Assembly: GCA_023313575.1 (NCBI GenBank)
Contig: JAJTTP010000010.1
Location: forward strand, 372,001 to 436,000
Direction: 5' to 3'
Length of the DNA stretch: 64,000 nt
From: Eutypella sp. D-1
Lineage: Eukaryota; Ascomycota; Sordariomycetes; Xylariales; Diatrypaceae
Part shown: positions 47,939 to 60,201 of the stretch, one piece after another
Numbering within the stretch: position 1 is the stretch's first letter
Layout of the letters: each line of letters begins with the position of its first letter
The notes under the pieces: generated by a model
Databases searched by the model: none
What the model was told of the DNA's origin: nothing
The model's input: the letters and a program-made list of their open reading frames with translations, nothing else
Program-made: the position numbers and the translations under genes

Positions 47939-50900
47939 TGGAATATTCAGGAGACTGCAGGATAAATTTATCTCCAAGGGGGGGGGTGTGGGTGATAATG
48001 CAGCCGAGTAGACTACTGCTATGAAAATTATTATCTCTTTGCTGTGCTAATCCTACTCTATACTTCAGCGTATATAATGGCTCTTTGTGGCCTCCACAAT
48101 ATACCTACCTGCCTTCGCAGCAGCAGTTCTGATCATATCCATGCAACATCGTCACTATCAGTCAAACCTACCTGGACCTATTATGTCCCTCTTTTAACTG
48201 AAGGATGTCCTTCTTGATGGCGTCAACGGAGATGCGAATGTGGCCAAGCTCAGTGTGTATAAGAGTAGAAAAGTTTCCCCTACCTAAGCCCAATATTCAC
48301 CAGACATTTGAACGGAAAGGAGATCCCTGTAATACTTATTCCGTGGAAACAGTCATTCAGCCAGGGCTCTTATTAGGCTTATTGGGATGTATTAGTTGTA
48401 GCACTCCATCTCTTGGGGGTAAAAGGGGCGATATACTTTACACCTTGAACATCCACATGTAAGTGTATTAGGTATAGGCCCAAGCCTGAAAGCCCCTCGA
48501 TTAGTACGGGATGCAGCAAGTAATATCCATTCATTTTAGAACTCCTACCCCTCTCCTTCGTCCACGCCTTATCTTGGGCACTGATGTTGGGGTTGCTTCC
48601 ATGTAGTCGTAACCTAGTGTTACCTGCTGTGTAGCTGGGGTCTTATGAAGGGTTATGTAGATACATCATGAGGAGAACGTCATCCATGATTCATCCTTCG
48701 ATATTGACGAGAGATAGAAACTCTTTGGATTGACCCTGTATGACTCTGGCTGTTTTATAAAGTGTCTCATTACTTAACATATGATTTGGGAACCCAGGAA
48801 CAGACGTCAACCCCTATGACCCCTATTCTTGGACCCACGCCTAGACGACCCGGGCATGGACGGAGTACCAAACCGCTATATACACCAATTGCCAAATACC
48901 CCCCGCAATTTTATCTTTTGATCACTAGAATATTGAATCCATCATATTTCCATGAGCTACTAGAGCATAGTTCTACTAGATGTCGGCTTGCCAACATATG
49001 GACGCCAAGGTTTCCAGGCCGTAGTGCGCGGGTGGTCCATTGAGGCGTGCACATATGTGCTCAAGGCGATGTCTGGTACACATGGTGCTCCTGATCAATA
49101 GAAGCAACACCCAAAGCCTTTTGCAACCTTCTGGGACCGGTATATTTCAATATTTACGGCTCGCGGCTATGCACTGGCTATATCAACAGATGTCTCCAGC
49201 TGTCCTGGATGCCTGGAGATCACAGTACACAATCTTGTCTTACGGGGACTCTATGAGAATGGAACCTCTGCCCACATCTCAGGCAAGACGCCGAGCAATA
49301 TCTGTTGCTAACCTTGCTAGGTTTTTAGTACATCGTTAGTTATAACCTGGACCTAGCCTATGAAACTTTCTAGTAGCTCCTCCATCGTGGTCTCTACCTA
49401 TGTGTTTTTTGCTATCTCGGAACGCCCAGCTCGAACTGTCATGCCCCGACACCGACTAGGCTATATACACTCTTCACACGACAATAGCTAAACGATACCC
49501 CCAATAACTTGAATCGATTCCCTCCGTTTGAATCTGGACCTGTCCCAAATATGGAGTTGTCTCATTAATCGGAATAGTTATGGTTTCTTTAGCCAAAACT
49601 CGCCGAAAATGTCGTTGCGATGCCAGCTATCTACCCAAACCGCATTGGATTTCCGGTTTACATGGCTAGCCCGATCAGACGGTCCAGGCCAACCCATATC
49701 TCCTAAACCATTGCTTCTGTCGCAGAGACAAGCCCGGCCAAAAGGGACAGAAGCGAGGTGTATACGTATAAGCTCTATCCGCTGATTACAACCTCAGTCA
49801 CCAAGCAAGGAATCTCTCCTCATCGTCCTTCGTCATTGCGCCGGATGAAACCATCTGAAAGGTCTTCAATATTATGACGAACACAGTTCCGCTTGATCCC
49901 TTTACGACTATGTGCTGACTGGTCCTTGATGACGCTATTAGGTACTGTCCAATACTACAGGACCCAGGGCGCAGAAGGCTCTGCATGTGTTGGATGTAAT
50001 CTCGAACTATATTGTCACTATTAGCTAAAATTCAATCGGTGGCGTATCTGTCCCGGGGAAGACGCGCGCTGCCAGCCTCTCGTAGAGAAGCGCAACGACA
50101 GATTGTATGACAGACTACCGTATAGACCCGTCTTGGAAATATGTATGAAGCTACCTTTCCTCCATGATACGAATAACCGGGGGGCCTGATAACTAGTCTT
50201 TTAAAATTGACCTTTGAAGCTGTTATTAGGCTCTGTCCCTTTGTAATTGTCGTTGTCTCTAGTTATATCTTGCCTTAGAAGTCTGTTATTTATATGGAGA
50301 TTCCGAGTGTTGTGAGGATCCATCGCTACAGTAAGTGTCTCGGGGTAGTCTGGTAGCTCGAGGTATCATATGGATGGTGTATAGCATCTACTTAGGTACT
50401 TAGGTAGTGTAAGCTGTCCCCATAAAATAATTCCCAGCTACATATGTACATAGTACCTATGGAGATACCATGGGTTAAGTCCGAGTGAGTCAACCGGTGA
50501 CCTATCAAAGTTTAAACATGCAAGGTGTGCGTTACCGTGTGAATAAGACCCGGAATCTACATGCCCGTTCGAGTCAAAACGGAAACAGTAAGGTAAATGA
50601 ATATTCCTTTACACGTAAAGTGTCTGTCTACTTGTGCATATGCAATGAAGCGTAGAGGGGTAGAGGGGGCTGTTGTGCTCCGCCTAACCGTATCAGAGGC
50701 GGCAGAGATAGCAGAAACGGCAGGCCATTGTTCGAGCCTGAGAGCCTGGCCCGATTACTCATCGCCTAAGAGATAGGTGCAGTTAGTATGACGTTCGTTT
50801 GGTGAGGGGCAGGAGTAGCCAAGGGTTAAGAACCCCCACATAAGGTGGCAGATTGCAGATTGAGTTCCCACACAATGGCAAATTTTCATATTGTTTACGT

Positions 50901-51573
50901 GAATATATCTACACAAAACTCCCTTAGCTCTTAAACCGTGTCGAATTGGTAGATCAAAATGCGAATAACCAGAGCGGGCTGACATTTATGTAATAAAAAG
51001 AGTATGATAAAGATGATAAAAAGCTGCCGAGGGTGCTTGATTGGTGTTTAATTGGTGCTTAATTGGTTCTTAGCTCGTATTTCTTGGGTGGGTATCTAGG
51101 TGTGCATCCACATTTTACACTAACCAAATGATACCTATATGTAGATAGGTACTTAGCATTAAGATTATGCATATATAGCGGGATTAAAAATAAGAATTCA
51201 CTGTAAGCATTGTGATGCCCCGCTTAAATGTTGCCCCCGCTTCCCCTCCATCCCACCACTTGCCCTCGCCCTCCAAACAATCGCCCGATATCTCTCACAC
51301 CAAAATTTTTTCTTTCCTCCCAAGGACAACTTCCCGGTGTAGTTGCGTGCGACTACCTTTCCCTTTTTTACTTCGGTTCTTCATCAACTTTTTCGAGTCT
51401 CCCTGGCCGATAGATACTCTCCTCTACTAGGAGAGTTTTCAAGCAGGTGTGAACTCGCTGACTGAAGGGTTTTTTTTTTAAACCCCGCCTCGTGCCGAGA
51501 GCTCACGATAATTTCACAACAACATCAAAACAAAACCAACACCTAGTAGGATTATCACAACAATACCGACAAG
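47939..51573. other. Intergenic region between SET gene and EF-2
   Basis: About 3.6 kb, mostly AT-rich with no coding bias and no supported gene. Near EF-2 it holds three phased ATTGGT (CCAAT) elements at 51040-51067, a TATATA at about 51174 and pyrimidine-rich leader DNA at 51230-51420, all fitting a strong promoter. Confidence 0.5.
51038..51070. promoter_or_regulatory. Three 11-bp phased CCAAT-box repeats upstream of EF-2
   Basis: ATTGGT occurs at 51040, 51051 and 51062, each in an 11-bp unit (TGATTGGTGTT, TAATTGGTGCT, TAATTGGTTCT). This is the reverse complement of ACCAAT, the core bound by the Hap/CBF complex. It lies about 510-530 bp before the EF-2 ATG. Spacing near one helical turn is seen directly; function is inferred. 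Confidence 0.45.
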
Positions 51574-54373
51574 ATGGTGAATTTTACAATTCCTCAGCTT
51601 CGGGAGCTGATGGGCAAAGGTGGGTGTTCTCTGTGTTTTTGAACGTTTCTTATGATCGTAGAGCTAACAGATTCGTAGTACGTTAAAACCCGGATGAGTT
51701 TTGGATGAGGTCGAGCCAAATGGGGCCAAATTACAATGCTGACAGTAGGATAATAGCCGACCAATGTGCGAAACATGTCGGTCATTGCGCACGTCGACCA
51801 CGGCAAATCCACCCTTACCGACTCCCTGCTAGCCAAAGCCGGTATTATTTCCACGGCGAAGGCTGGTGAAGCTCGAGGTACAGATACACGAGCCGATGAA
51901 CAAGAGCGTGGTATCACCATCAAGTCGACCGCTATCTCCCTATACGGCAGCTTAGAGTCCGAGGACGATATCAAGGATATTGTTGGTCAAAAGACTGACG
52001 GCAAGGATTTCTTGATCAACCTGATCGACTCCCCCGGTCACGTTGATTTCTCCTCGGAAGTCACTGCTGCTCTCCGAGTCACTGATGGTGCTCTTGTCGT
52101 CGTTGACACCGTCGAGGGTGTCTGTGTCCAGACCGAGACTGTCCTGCGACAGGCCCTTACTGAGCGTATCAAGCCTGTCGTCGTCATCAACAAGGTCGAC
52201 CGTGCTCTACTCGAGCTTCAGGTTTCCAAGGAGGACTTGTACCAGTCCTTCTCGCGAACCATCGAGTCCGTCAACGTGGTCATTTCCACCTACCTTGACA
52301 AGACTATGGGTGACTTGCAGGTATACCCTGACAAGGGTACTGTTGCCTTCGGTTCCGGCCTTCACGGCTGGGCCTTCACTATCCGCCAGTTTGCCACCCG
52401 TTATGCCGCGAAGTTCAAAGTAGACCGCAACAAGATGATGGAGCGTCTCTGGGTGAGTCAATTTGATACATTGATAGGCTTTACAAAAATTACGGCGAGA
52501 GAAATGAGCTAACGAGCAAGATAGGGTGACCACTACTTCAACCCCGAGACCAAGAAGTGGACCACCAAGAGCAGCCACGAGGGCAAGGAGCTTGAGCGAG
52601 CTTTCAACCAGTTCATCCTGGATCCTATTTTCAAGATCTTCTCTGCCGTCATGAACTTCAAGACGGAAGAAGTCAAGACCCTGATTGAAAAGCTTCAGCT
52701 TAAGCTTCCCGCGGCGGATGCGGACAAGGAGGGCAAGCAGCTGCTGAAGGCGGTCATGAAGGCCTTCCTTCCTGCCGCGGACTCGCTTCTTGAGATGATG
52801 ATTCTGCATCTCCCGTCTCCTGTCACCGCCCAGAAGTACCGTGTCGAGGCCCTGTACGAGGGTCCTCAGGACGACGAGGCCGCCGTCGGTATCCGTGACT
52901 GTGACGCCAACGGTCCTCTCATGCTCTACGTCTCCAAGATGGTGCCGACTTCGGATAAGGGTCGTTTCTATGCCTTCGGTCGTGTCTTCTCTGGTACCGT
53001 CAAGTCTGGTGTCAAGGTCCGCATTCAGGGACCCAACTACATTCCCGGCAAGAAGGAGGACCTGTTCATCAAGGCTATCCAGCGAACCGTCCTCATGATG
53101 GGCGGCAAGGTTGACCCCATTGATGACATCCCTGCGGGTAACATTGCTGGTCTGGTTGGTATTGACCAGTTCCTGCTCAAGTCTGGTACTCTTACCACCC
53201 TCGACACTGCCCACAACCTCAAGGTCATGAAGTTCTCCGTTTCCCCTGTCGTGACGCGTTCAGTTCAGGTCAAGAACGCTCAGGATCTCCCTAAGCTCGT
53301 CGAAGGTCTCAAGCGTCTGTCCAAGTCCGACCCTTGCGTTGTCACCTCCACTTCCGAGTCTGGCGAGCACGTCGTCGCTGGTGCCGGTGAGTTGCATCTC
53401 GAGATCTGCTTGCAGGATCTTGAGAACGACCACGCCGGTGTTCCTCTTATCTTCTCCGACCCTGTCGTGCAGTACCGTGAGACTGTTGCTGGCAAGTCCA
53501 GCATGACGGCTCTTTCCAAGTCCCCGAACAAGCACAACCGTATTTACCTGGCTGCTGAGCCCATGGATGAGGAACTCGCGCTGGCTATTGAGGATGGCAA
53601 GATTGGCCCCCGTGATGATATCAAGCAACGTGCTCGTACCCTTGCCGACGATTTTGGCTGGGATGTCACCGATGCCCGAAAGATCTGGTGCTTCGGCCCG
53701 GATACTACTGGCGCCAACTTGCTAGTTGACCAGACCAAGGCTGTGCAGTATCTCAACGAAATCAAGGATTCCGTCGTGTCTGGTTTCCAGTGGGCTACCC
53801 GTGAGGGTCCCGTCGCGGAGGAGCCGCTGCGTTCCGTCCGCTTCAACATCCTTGATGTTACCCTGCACGCGGATGCCATCCACCGTGGTGGTGGCCAGAT
53901 CATCCCTACTGCCAGGCGCGTCCTCTACGCTGCTACCCTGCTTGCCGAGCCGGCTCTGCAGGAGCCTGTGTTCTTGGTCGAGATCCAGGTCAACGAGGCC
54001 ACGATGGGTGGCGTCTATGGTGTTCTGACCCGAAGGCGTGGTCACGTCTTCGCTGAGGAGCAGCGCCCTGGTACCCCTCTGTTCACCATCAAGGCCTACC
54101 TGCCCGTCATGGAGTCCTTCGGCTTCAACAGTGATCTCCGACAGGCCACTTCTGGCCAGGCTTTCCCTCAGATGGTGTTCGACCACTGGCAGGTTCTGCC
54201 TGGTGGCTCGCCACTCGACCCCACTTCCCTGGTCGGCAAGGTCGTCACCACTATGCGCAAGCGCAAGGGTATCAAGGTGGATGTACCGGGATACGAGAAC
54301 GTGAGTTACCCTATGCTGTGTTTTAGTTTCATCATATGCTAACAGTTGCCAACAGTACTACGACAAGTTGTAA
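51574..54373 (+). CDS. EFT: Translation elongation factor 2 (EF-2)
   Basis: Cytosolic GTPase that drives ribosomal translocation. Exons are 51574-51619 ([15 protein letters not shown] plus one base), 51757-52452, 52525-54300 and 54356-54373 (last codons YYDKL). Exons 2-4 join in frame. Exon 1 to exon 2 does not: exon 1 leaves one extra base while exon 2 begins PTNVRN in phase 0 after a GCTGAC branch site. Without that base the protein is 844 aa, the normal length. Motifs are G1 [10 protein letters not shown]3 DSPGHVDF, G4 NKVDR and switch region DEQERGITI. The diphthamide loop is [12 protein letters not shown], with the modified His at residue 700. Codon use is strongly biased, as expected for a highly expressed gene. 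Identity is certain; only the first junction is in doubt. Confidence 0.96.
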
Positions 54374-55939
54374 GATGTCTACCCCGGTGCTTACATGCTA
54401 CGATCTCTTGCCTGTCTTGGCAAGTAGTATAAAGAAGGTTGGGCGCGCCACCTCTGCGCTGATAACGCCCGTGTCGAAATGCCTTCTGAGGTCAATATAG
54501 GCGTAATGAGGACTGTGGAGGACTGAAAAACGCCAATAGAGCGCCAGGGAATCCAATTTTCCATTAGACGTTACCCGTCTGGGACCGCTTGCAGCTATGA
54601 TGAATTGATTTGACGTTATATGACACGACGTGCCTTCGCAAGAGGCTTTTATCCAGTGATGTATATGCGTTCCTCTGTGATCGTCGTAGGCTTGATCGGT
54701 ATAATTGGCAACCATAACCTTATGATCCTTTAGAGTATATGATTCCCTCTTAACTTGACATGGCCATAGTGCTGTCCACGAGTATGCTAAGAATATATAC
54801 AGGAAAGAAACGTAGATTCGTGCATTATTTTCCATCATCATGCTCTAATTCGAAATACGCTTCACTCGCCTAACGAATAGCGCAAGGGTGGGACGTGTCC
54901 TGCATATACTAGATAAGTGGGATGCCTGTGGTGCTCCGAATATAATGCCCCAACAACGAGGTTATTGGAAAGCAGATTGGAAACCCCAGCAGGCGAGGGC
55001 CAGGGCCCAGGGTCACGAAGTCAAGTAGGACAAGGGAAGAGAGGCTGAGTGTAGAGGGGTTAGATAGTAGTATAATCGTTAATGGGATGCCTATCAGAGT
55101 TACTTTTTTTCATATCGTAATGGCGTAGGAACGCTGAAGTAATTCGAGCATAACTATGGAGCATAGTCAAGTTAGCCATTTAGCCATTTATTTCCCTAGC
55201 CTTGCGTAGCCAGAGAACCTATCACACCCCCAGCTACCTACTCAAACTAGAAAGCTAATGGCTATCCGCTTATATTCCGGCACGGGATGGCATCCGGGAG
55301 TGACCCTCTCTTGAACCCTGTATAATGTCTATGTACACCCGAGCTTTTCGTCTCATCTGGATATAGGACGGAGAATAGAGCATTTACCTACGTACCCCAC
55401 TGCCCTCTTTCTGGTCCAGAAGCATGGCGAGGAGGTTGGGAGGAGCGGGGTTTTGATTGTGATATCTACACTCTATATGATTGTATATTGAGAGGGTTTA
55501 CAAACGCTGCCTATATGGGGAGACGAAGAAGGGGGCCTGGTGCCTATGTACTCTCTTTTGTATCCGCCTATGGACGAGTGTATACTGTTCCATAATCGAC
55601 ACAGCCTAGGCTAGATACTGGCCATGAGACGGCTGGGCATCTTGAGGTACATAGGCCCCCACGCCTGTATACTTGCCCATCTATCTGTCTACGTATCCAT
55701 TCACCATCCACTCCCTGTATTGTTTCCCTTCCTCGTCCATGACTTGAGCTCAAGTGAGACCATGGAAGAAAGAAGCGTATACCTTGAAACGGCTACTAAT
55801 GATATTTAAGCTAGGCCATATCATGTCATACAATACAAGGATATTTCACAGACCGCCCACCCAACGTGTAACCGAATACTTGCCCCGGCGAACTCTTCAA
55901 ACCGACGCAAAATTCCAACGATGTGATCCATGGCAAAAT

Positions 55940-55984
<45 letters not shown>

Positions 55985-56836
55985 CACATACACATAAGGC
56001 AGGATACCGTGGATAGGTGCTAGCTGATCATTTACATGGTTTTATATTGAATGATTCAGGTATGAAGTATGAGGTATCTATCTAACTAGCTTTCTCTCCC
56101 CCGTCTGAGAAGTCTTTACCAACTTTCCTTCCTCTCTTCACGGCCCAGCCTAGTCTAGCCCAAGCCCCCCTCTCCCATGCAGCCCGATGGACCCATCATC
56201 ATAATCATCGTCGTCAGCACCATGATTGTCGTTGCCGTCAGTCATCAACCCTATCTCATATCTCATCTCATCCTAGCTAAGCTTCCAAGCCCGTCCGTCC
56301 CTAGCTGCTGCTATGTATGCCATCCGTATCGTATCTTCGTATCAACCCCACACACCCAACCAACTCTTTCCTCCATGGGGGGGGGGGGCACAGATTACCA
56401 AAGAAAAATCTTCCTCTTAAAAGAGCCGCAAACATAGAATGCGCAACATGTACATACATGATGAGGAACATCCCAAGATATTTCGTTCGCCAGCTCTTTT
56501 TCCATCTCTTTCTCTTTTTTTGTCTACTAGCTCAACTCATCTCTTTCGTCCCATCGTAACCAGCCAGCCAAAATGTCCATCCACCAACTCCTAGCTAGCA
56601 ACTCATCTAATCTTACCTCGCCTTACCACCTTGCCTTGCCCTGTCCTTCATTGCCACCAATCCCGGCGTCAGTGGCTTCCAACACCACCACCCATCTAGC
56701 ATGCCTGGGTGGTAGGGAATGGATGTGATGTTGTTCAATATAGCGCTTTGTAATATCCCATGCGGTAGACCTCGACGAATCCCTCCTGCGCACCGTCAAG
56801 GCCGTGGGCATGGTTGTCGTGGTGGTTGTGCGGCCG
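54374..56836. other. Convergent intergenic region, EF-2 / MTR10 3' ends
   Basis: About 2.5 kb holding the two 3' UTRs, a 20-unit CA microsatellite and a G-run near 56385. No gene recognised; the 147-codon minus ORF at 54398-54841 shows no domain. Confidence 0.5.
55943..55982. repeat. (CA)20 dinucleotide microsatellite
   Basis: Forty bases of uninterrupted CA repeat, followed by degenerate ACATGCACATACACAT. Confidence 0.9.
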
Positions 56837-59800
56837 CTAGCCGGCAAACCGGAACCGCGACGCCTCGAGCTGTCCCAGGCCGTCACGAGGGGCTACGTTC
56901 CGCCTCCGGTACGTGTTGGTAAAGTCCTGCAGGATGGACCGAATCTGTCGTACGTCGTGGGTATCGTTGGCGCCGAGCTTCTCCTTGATCTTGACCATGA
57001 GCCGGTCCACCTCAGCTGGCGTCACCGTTCCAGGAGGCAGTAGCCGCAGCGTCCGATCCACCCATGCCACGGTCTGCGCTGGCATGATTTCGAACAGCGT
57101 CAGCAGCGCGCCGCTGCCGTCCGCGAAGCAGTCGCGCGGGAACGTGATCATCATGCCCGCAAGGACGCGCTGGACTAGCTTCTCTCCCTTTGTTTCTAGG
57201 AGCTGCTTCACGAGCTCGCTCAGTTGCTGGATCACAGGCCTGGATAGTTGTTCGTACGACGCGGGTGGATCCTGGCTGCCCCACCCCAGCAGATCGCGGA
57301 GGTAGTGGAGCGTAGCCGACAGAGGCTCGCGCTGCTCCAGGGTGAGAACGGAAATAGCGGCCTCGAAGATGGGAGACGACAGCTGCGAAGGAATGAGCTT
57401 CTGCGGGTAGTAAAGAAGTGCATCGGTGAGTAGGCGGAAGAAGTCCTCGGCGACGTCTGGTAGTTCTTGCGGGGTCAGCTCGCTTAGGAAGCGCAGGACG
57501 TTCGTGGTCTGCGCCTCGAAGAATTGATATATGTATTCCGTGATATTCTGGTCGATGTGCTCGCGGTCGTCGGAGAACTCGCGCAGGATGGCGCCCGTGA
57601 CCCAGAGGAAGCAGCCTTGCCGGGAGGTCTCGAAGCCGCTTGCTAACCTGGTCGCCATCTCGGGCAAGAGGGGCGTCATGGCGCTCCGGTGTGATATGAC
57701 CATAATCCTCCACGACCTGCACACCCTCTCGCAGATCGGGATAAAGTTCAGGAAGCCGTCTAGAAGTTTAGCCAGGATAGGGAATACCTCTTGCCAATAC
57801 TTGACCGCGGGATCCTCTTCGCCTTGTTCCACGGGCGGCACCATCACAACGACCTGGATGAAGATCGTGATGAGTTGCATGTGGTCCGCCACGGCCAACT
57901 TTCCCTCCTCAGTAGTCGCATTATTCGCCTTGGTCATGAGCCTCTGTACTAGCGGGTCGCAGTATAGCTTTAGAAGGCGGTATATCTCGGTCTTCGGCTG
58001 CACCGCGACGACGCTCGCGACGCCTTCTGTGATTTCCTCCTGGCTGGGTTCCGGGAGCTTGTCCAGGATATCATCATAGAACTGCTGAAGCTGGACTACC
58101 TGATCTCCTAAGAGGTGCTTGCAGTCGGTGCAGAAGTACTTGATGGACATGGCGGCTGCGCGCACGATCTCTTTCGAGTCGGTCTGGAAGGACGAGACAA
58201 TGTACGTGAACTGGGCCTGGAGGAATTCAGGGTGAGCGGCGGTCCACTCGGTATACCTGCCCAGCACCATGATAGTCGCGAAACGCAGCTTCTCATGGCC
58301 TGGAATCTGCACCAGCATGGGCATGAGTTGAGGCAGTACGATGTTCTCATCCTTATCGACCATGCGGCCCATTGCTCGCATGGAAAACAGCGGCGCCTCA
58401 AGCTTCTGCCAGTGGGGCACTGACGCGCCGTTCGTCAGGCTGGCATACAGCTGCATCCAGACCTTAATGGCATCTAGGACCTTCGTTAGGCATTCGGTGA
58501 CGCCCATAACCTCGCAGGCGTCCTTTAGTGTATCGCCCATGTGATGTCGGAACTCCCTGAATTTCTCCTCCGCCTCGCGATCCCCGTCGAATAGATCGAG
58601 CTCGTTGCCTGATTCCGACTCGGGATACTCGAGGTGTTTCAGGAGCACATCGACCAGTTTCGAGTAGACATCCACTAGTTCCATCCTGGCCTGTATATAT
58701 CGTTCCAAGACGAGGTATTGCTTTAACTCGTACCAGAAGTCGAAGGTGTATTCTATGACGTCTCTTTCCTTATCTCTCGCGGCGCATTCGAGGACGGCGT
58801 CGACAAGAGGACGGAAGTGGGTAGTCTCTCGGGCGATGGCGACGACCCACGACAAGCCCGCCTCGGAGAAGATGCGGGTTAGGGATTTATAGGCATCGGT
58901 ATCGTCCTCCTCGACTACTGTCTGGATCTTGGGCTGTAGCGCGATAATCCGCGGTAGTAGTGCTTGAATGGTCTCGATGTTGTCGTCCACATCCCTCGTC
59001 TCCTTTACCATAGTTGATAGACATTCCGCGGCTGATTGAAACGAGTTATCGCTCTCTAGCGCGTTAAAGATGATGTTAAGTAGAGGCGAGTTCACGACAT
59101 CAGCAATAGGAACTTCGCGCAACCAGGATGTTATACACTCAAGAAGCTGTGGATTGGTAGCAGCTTCGGCTAGAAGGGAAGAGAGGACTGTTAGCGGTGC
59201 CGGACTATGATGACTGTCATGGCTATCATGACCATCATGAAGCCTTGTATGTGTGGAGCTTTTGCTTTTGACTTACGTGATGAGTGGGCGTAGCTTATCA
59301 AAAGTTGAACGACCTGCGCCGCATTATCGGCAAGCAGTTCTGTAGTTCGCACGCTGAGTTCTTCTTCCTAGAACATGACCAATTTAATTAGACTGCGATC
59401 CAACCGTTGTCGTACCGCCACGCCGCGCCGTCGGAGTATAAGAAGGGAGAGGTCGTGTTGGTGCGTCTCGTTCCACATACTGTCAAGGTGATTTTGCGTC
59501 CCTCGGTGACCTCTTCTGGTAGGACTCGGAGAAAATCTAATATGCAAGCGTGACTTTCGACTTCGTTGCCGAGGGAGGAGACGACAAGGGCGAGGACGTC
59601 TTTCCAGTCCTTCATCTGTATCGCCAAGTGAGCGAGACAGACGCAGAGCTGGACCCTGATGGGCTTGGGTCCGGCTGCATATTGCTTCAACAGAGCTAGA
59701 ATCTGGGTGCGAAGTTCTGCAAGTCCAGAAGCGGGAACTTGGGTCGATAGGTCGTAGGTGATCTACGCGGGTTGATCATCCAGTTAGTCGTCCATTTACT

Positions 59801-60201
59801 TAGGTATTTCGAGGTTCTTTAAGTCTCTAGCCAGCTTGAAAGCCAACTTGAAGCCAACTTGAAAACCAATGGGCGTTGTCGAACACACCTTTCCTTTCAG
59901 GGTCGTCGCAGCAAAAAGCTTCGCATCGGCTTCGGCTTGCGATTGCAGTATCTCGAAACTGATGGTCCATGCCGTGGTCTAGATAGAATCATGTCATGTT
60001 AGCAGCCTGAAATTTATACGACGGGAAAGTAGAAGGGGAGAAGAAAAGAAAAGAAAAGAAAAGGAAACCGACCGATTTTTGGAAACTCTCAAGATATTCG
60101 TGCGCCTTCTTCTTTTTGTCCGAATCAGAGCCTCTCATTGTCTGCATGGCCTGGAGTACTTCACCAGGCGCGAAGGCCTGAGGGGTGCCGTTGGTAGCCA
60201 T
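56837..60201 (-). CDS. MTR10: Nuclear import receptor Mtr10/transportin-SR (TNPO3) family
   Basis: Importin-beta-type karyopherin that carries SR-like RNA-binding proteins into the nucleus; yeast Mtr10 also acts in tRNA retrograde import. Exons are 60201-60073, 59978-59889, 59762-59481, 59367-59277 and 59169-56837, in phase throughout; the product is 974 aa, matching Mtr10 (about 970). The importin-N region runs from AFAPGEVLQAMQTMRGSD through KKAHEYLESFQKS to WTISFEILQSQAEADAKLF. HEAT-type helices continue along the whole protein, for example RVQLCVCLAHLAIQMKDW, DVIEYTFDFWYELKQYL and SMRAMGRMVDKDENIVLPQL. The C-terminus is basic (TNTYRRRNVAPRDGLGQLE). No signal peptide. It is divergent from SmE, so the two may share upstream sequence. 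Confidence 0.94.

Noticed and set aside
52207..53214. 335-codon minus-strand ORF antisense to EF-2
   Set aside because: It mirrors the strongly biased codons of EF-2 in the opposite frame. It has no recognisable domain and the plus strand is unambiguously EF-2.
55943..55982. CA repeat and other tandem repeats considered as a CRISPR-like or satellite array
   Set aside because: Units are 2-7 nt without spacers, i.e. ordinary microsatellites of a eukaryotic genome.
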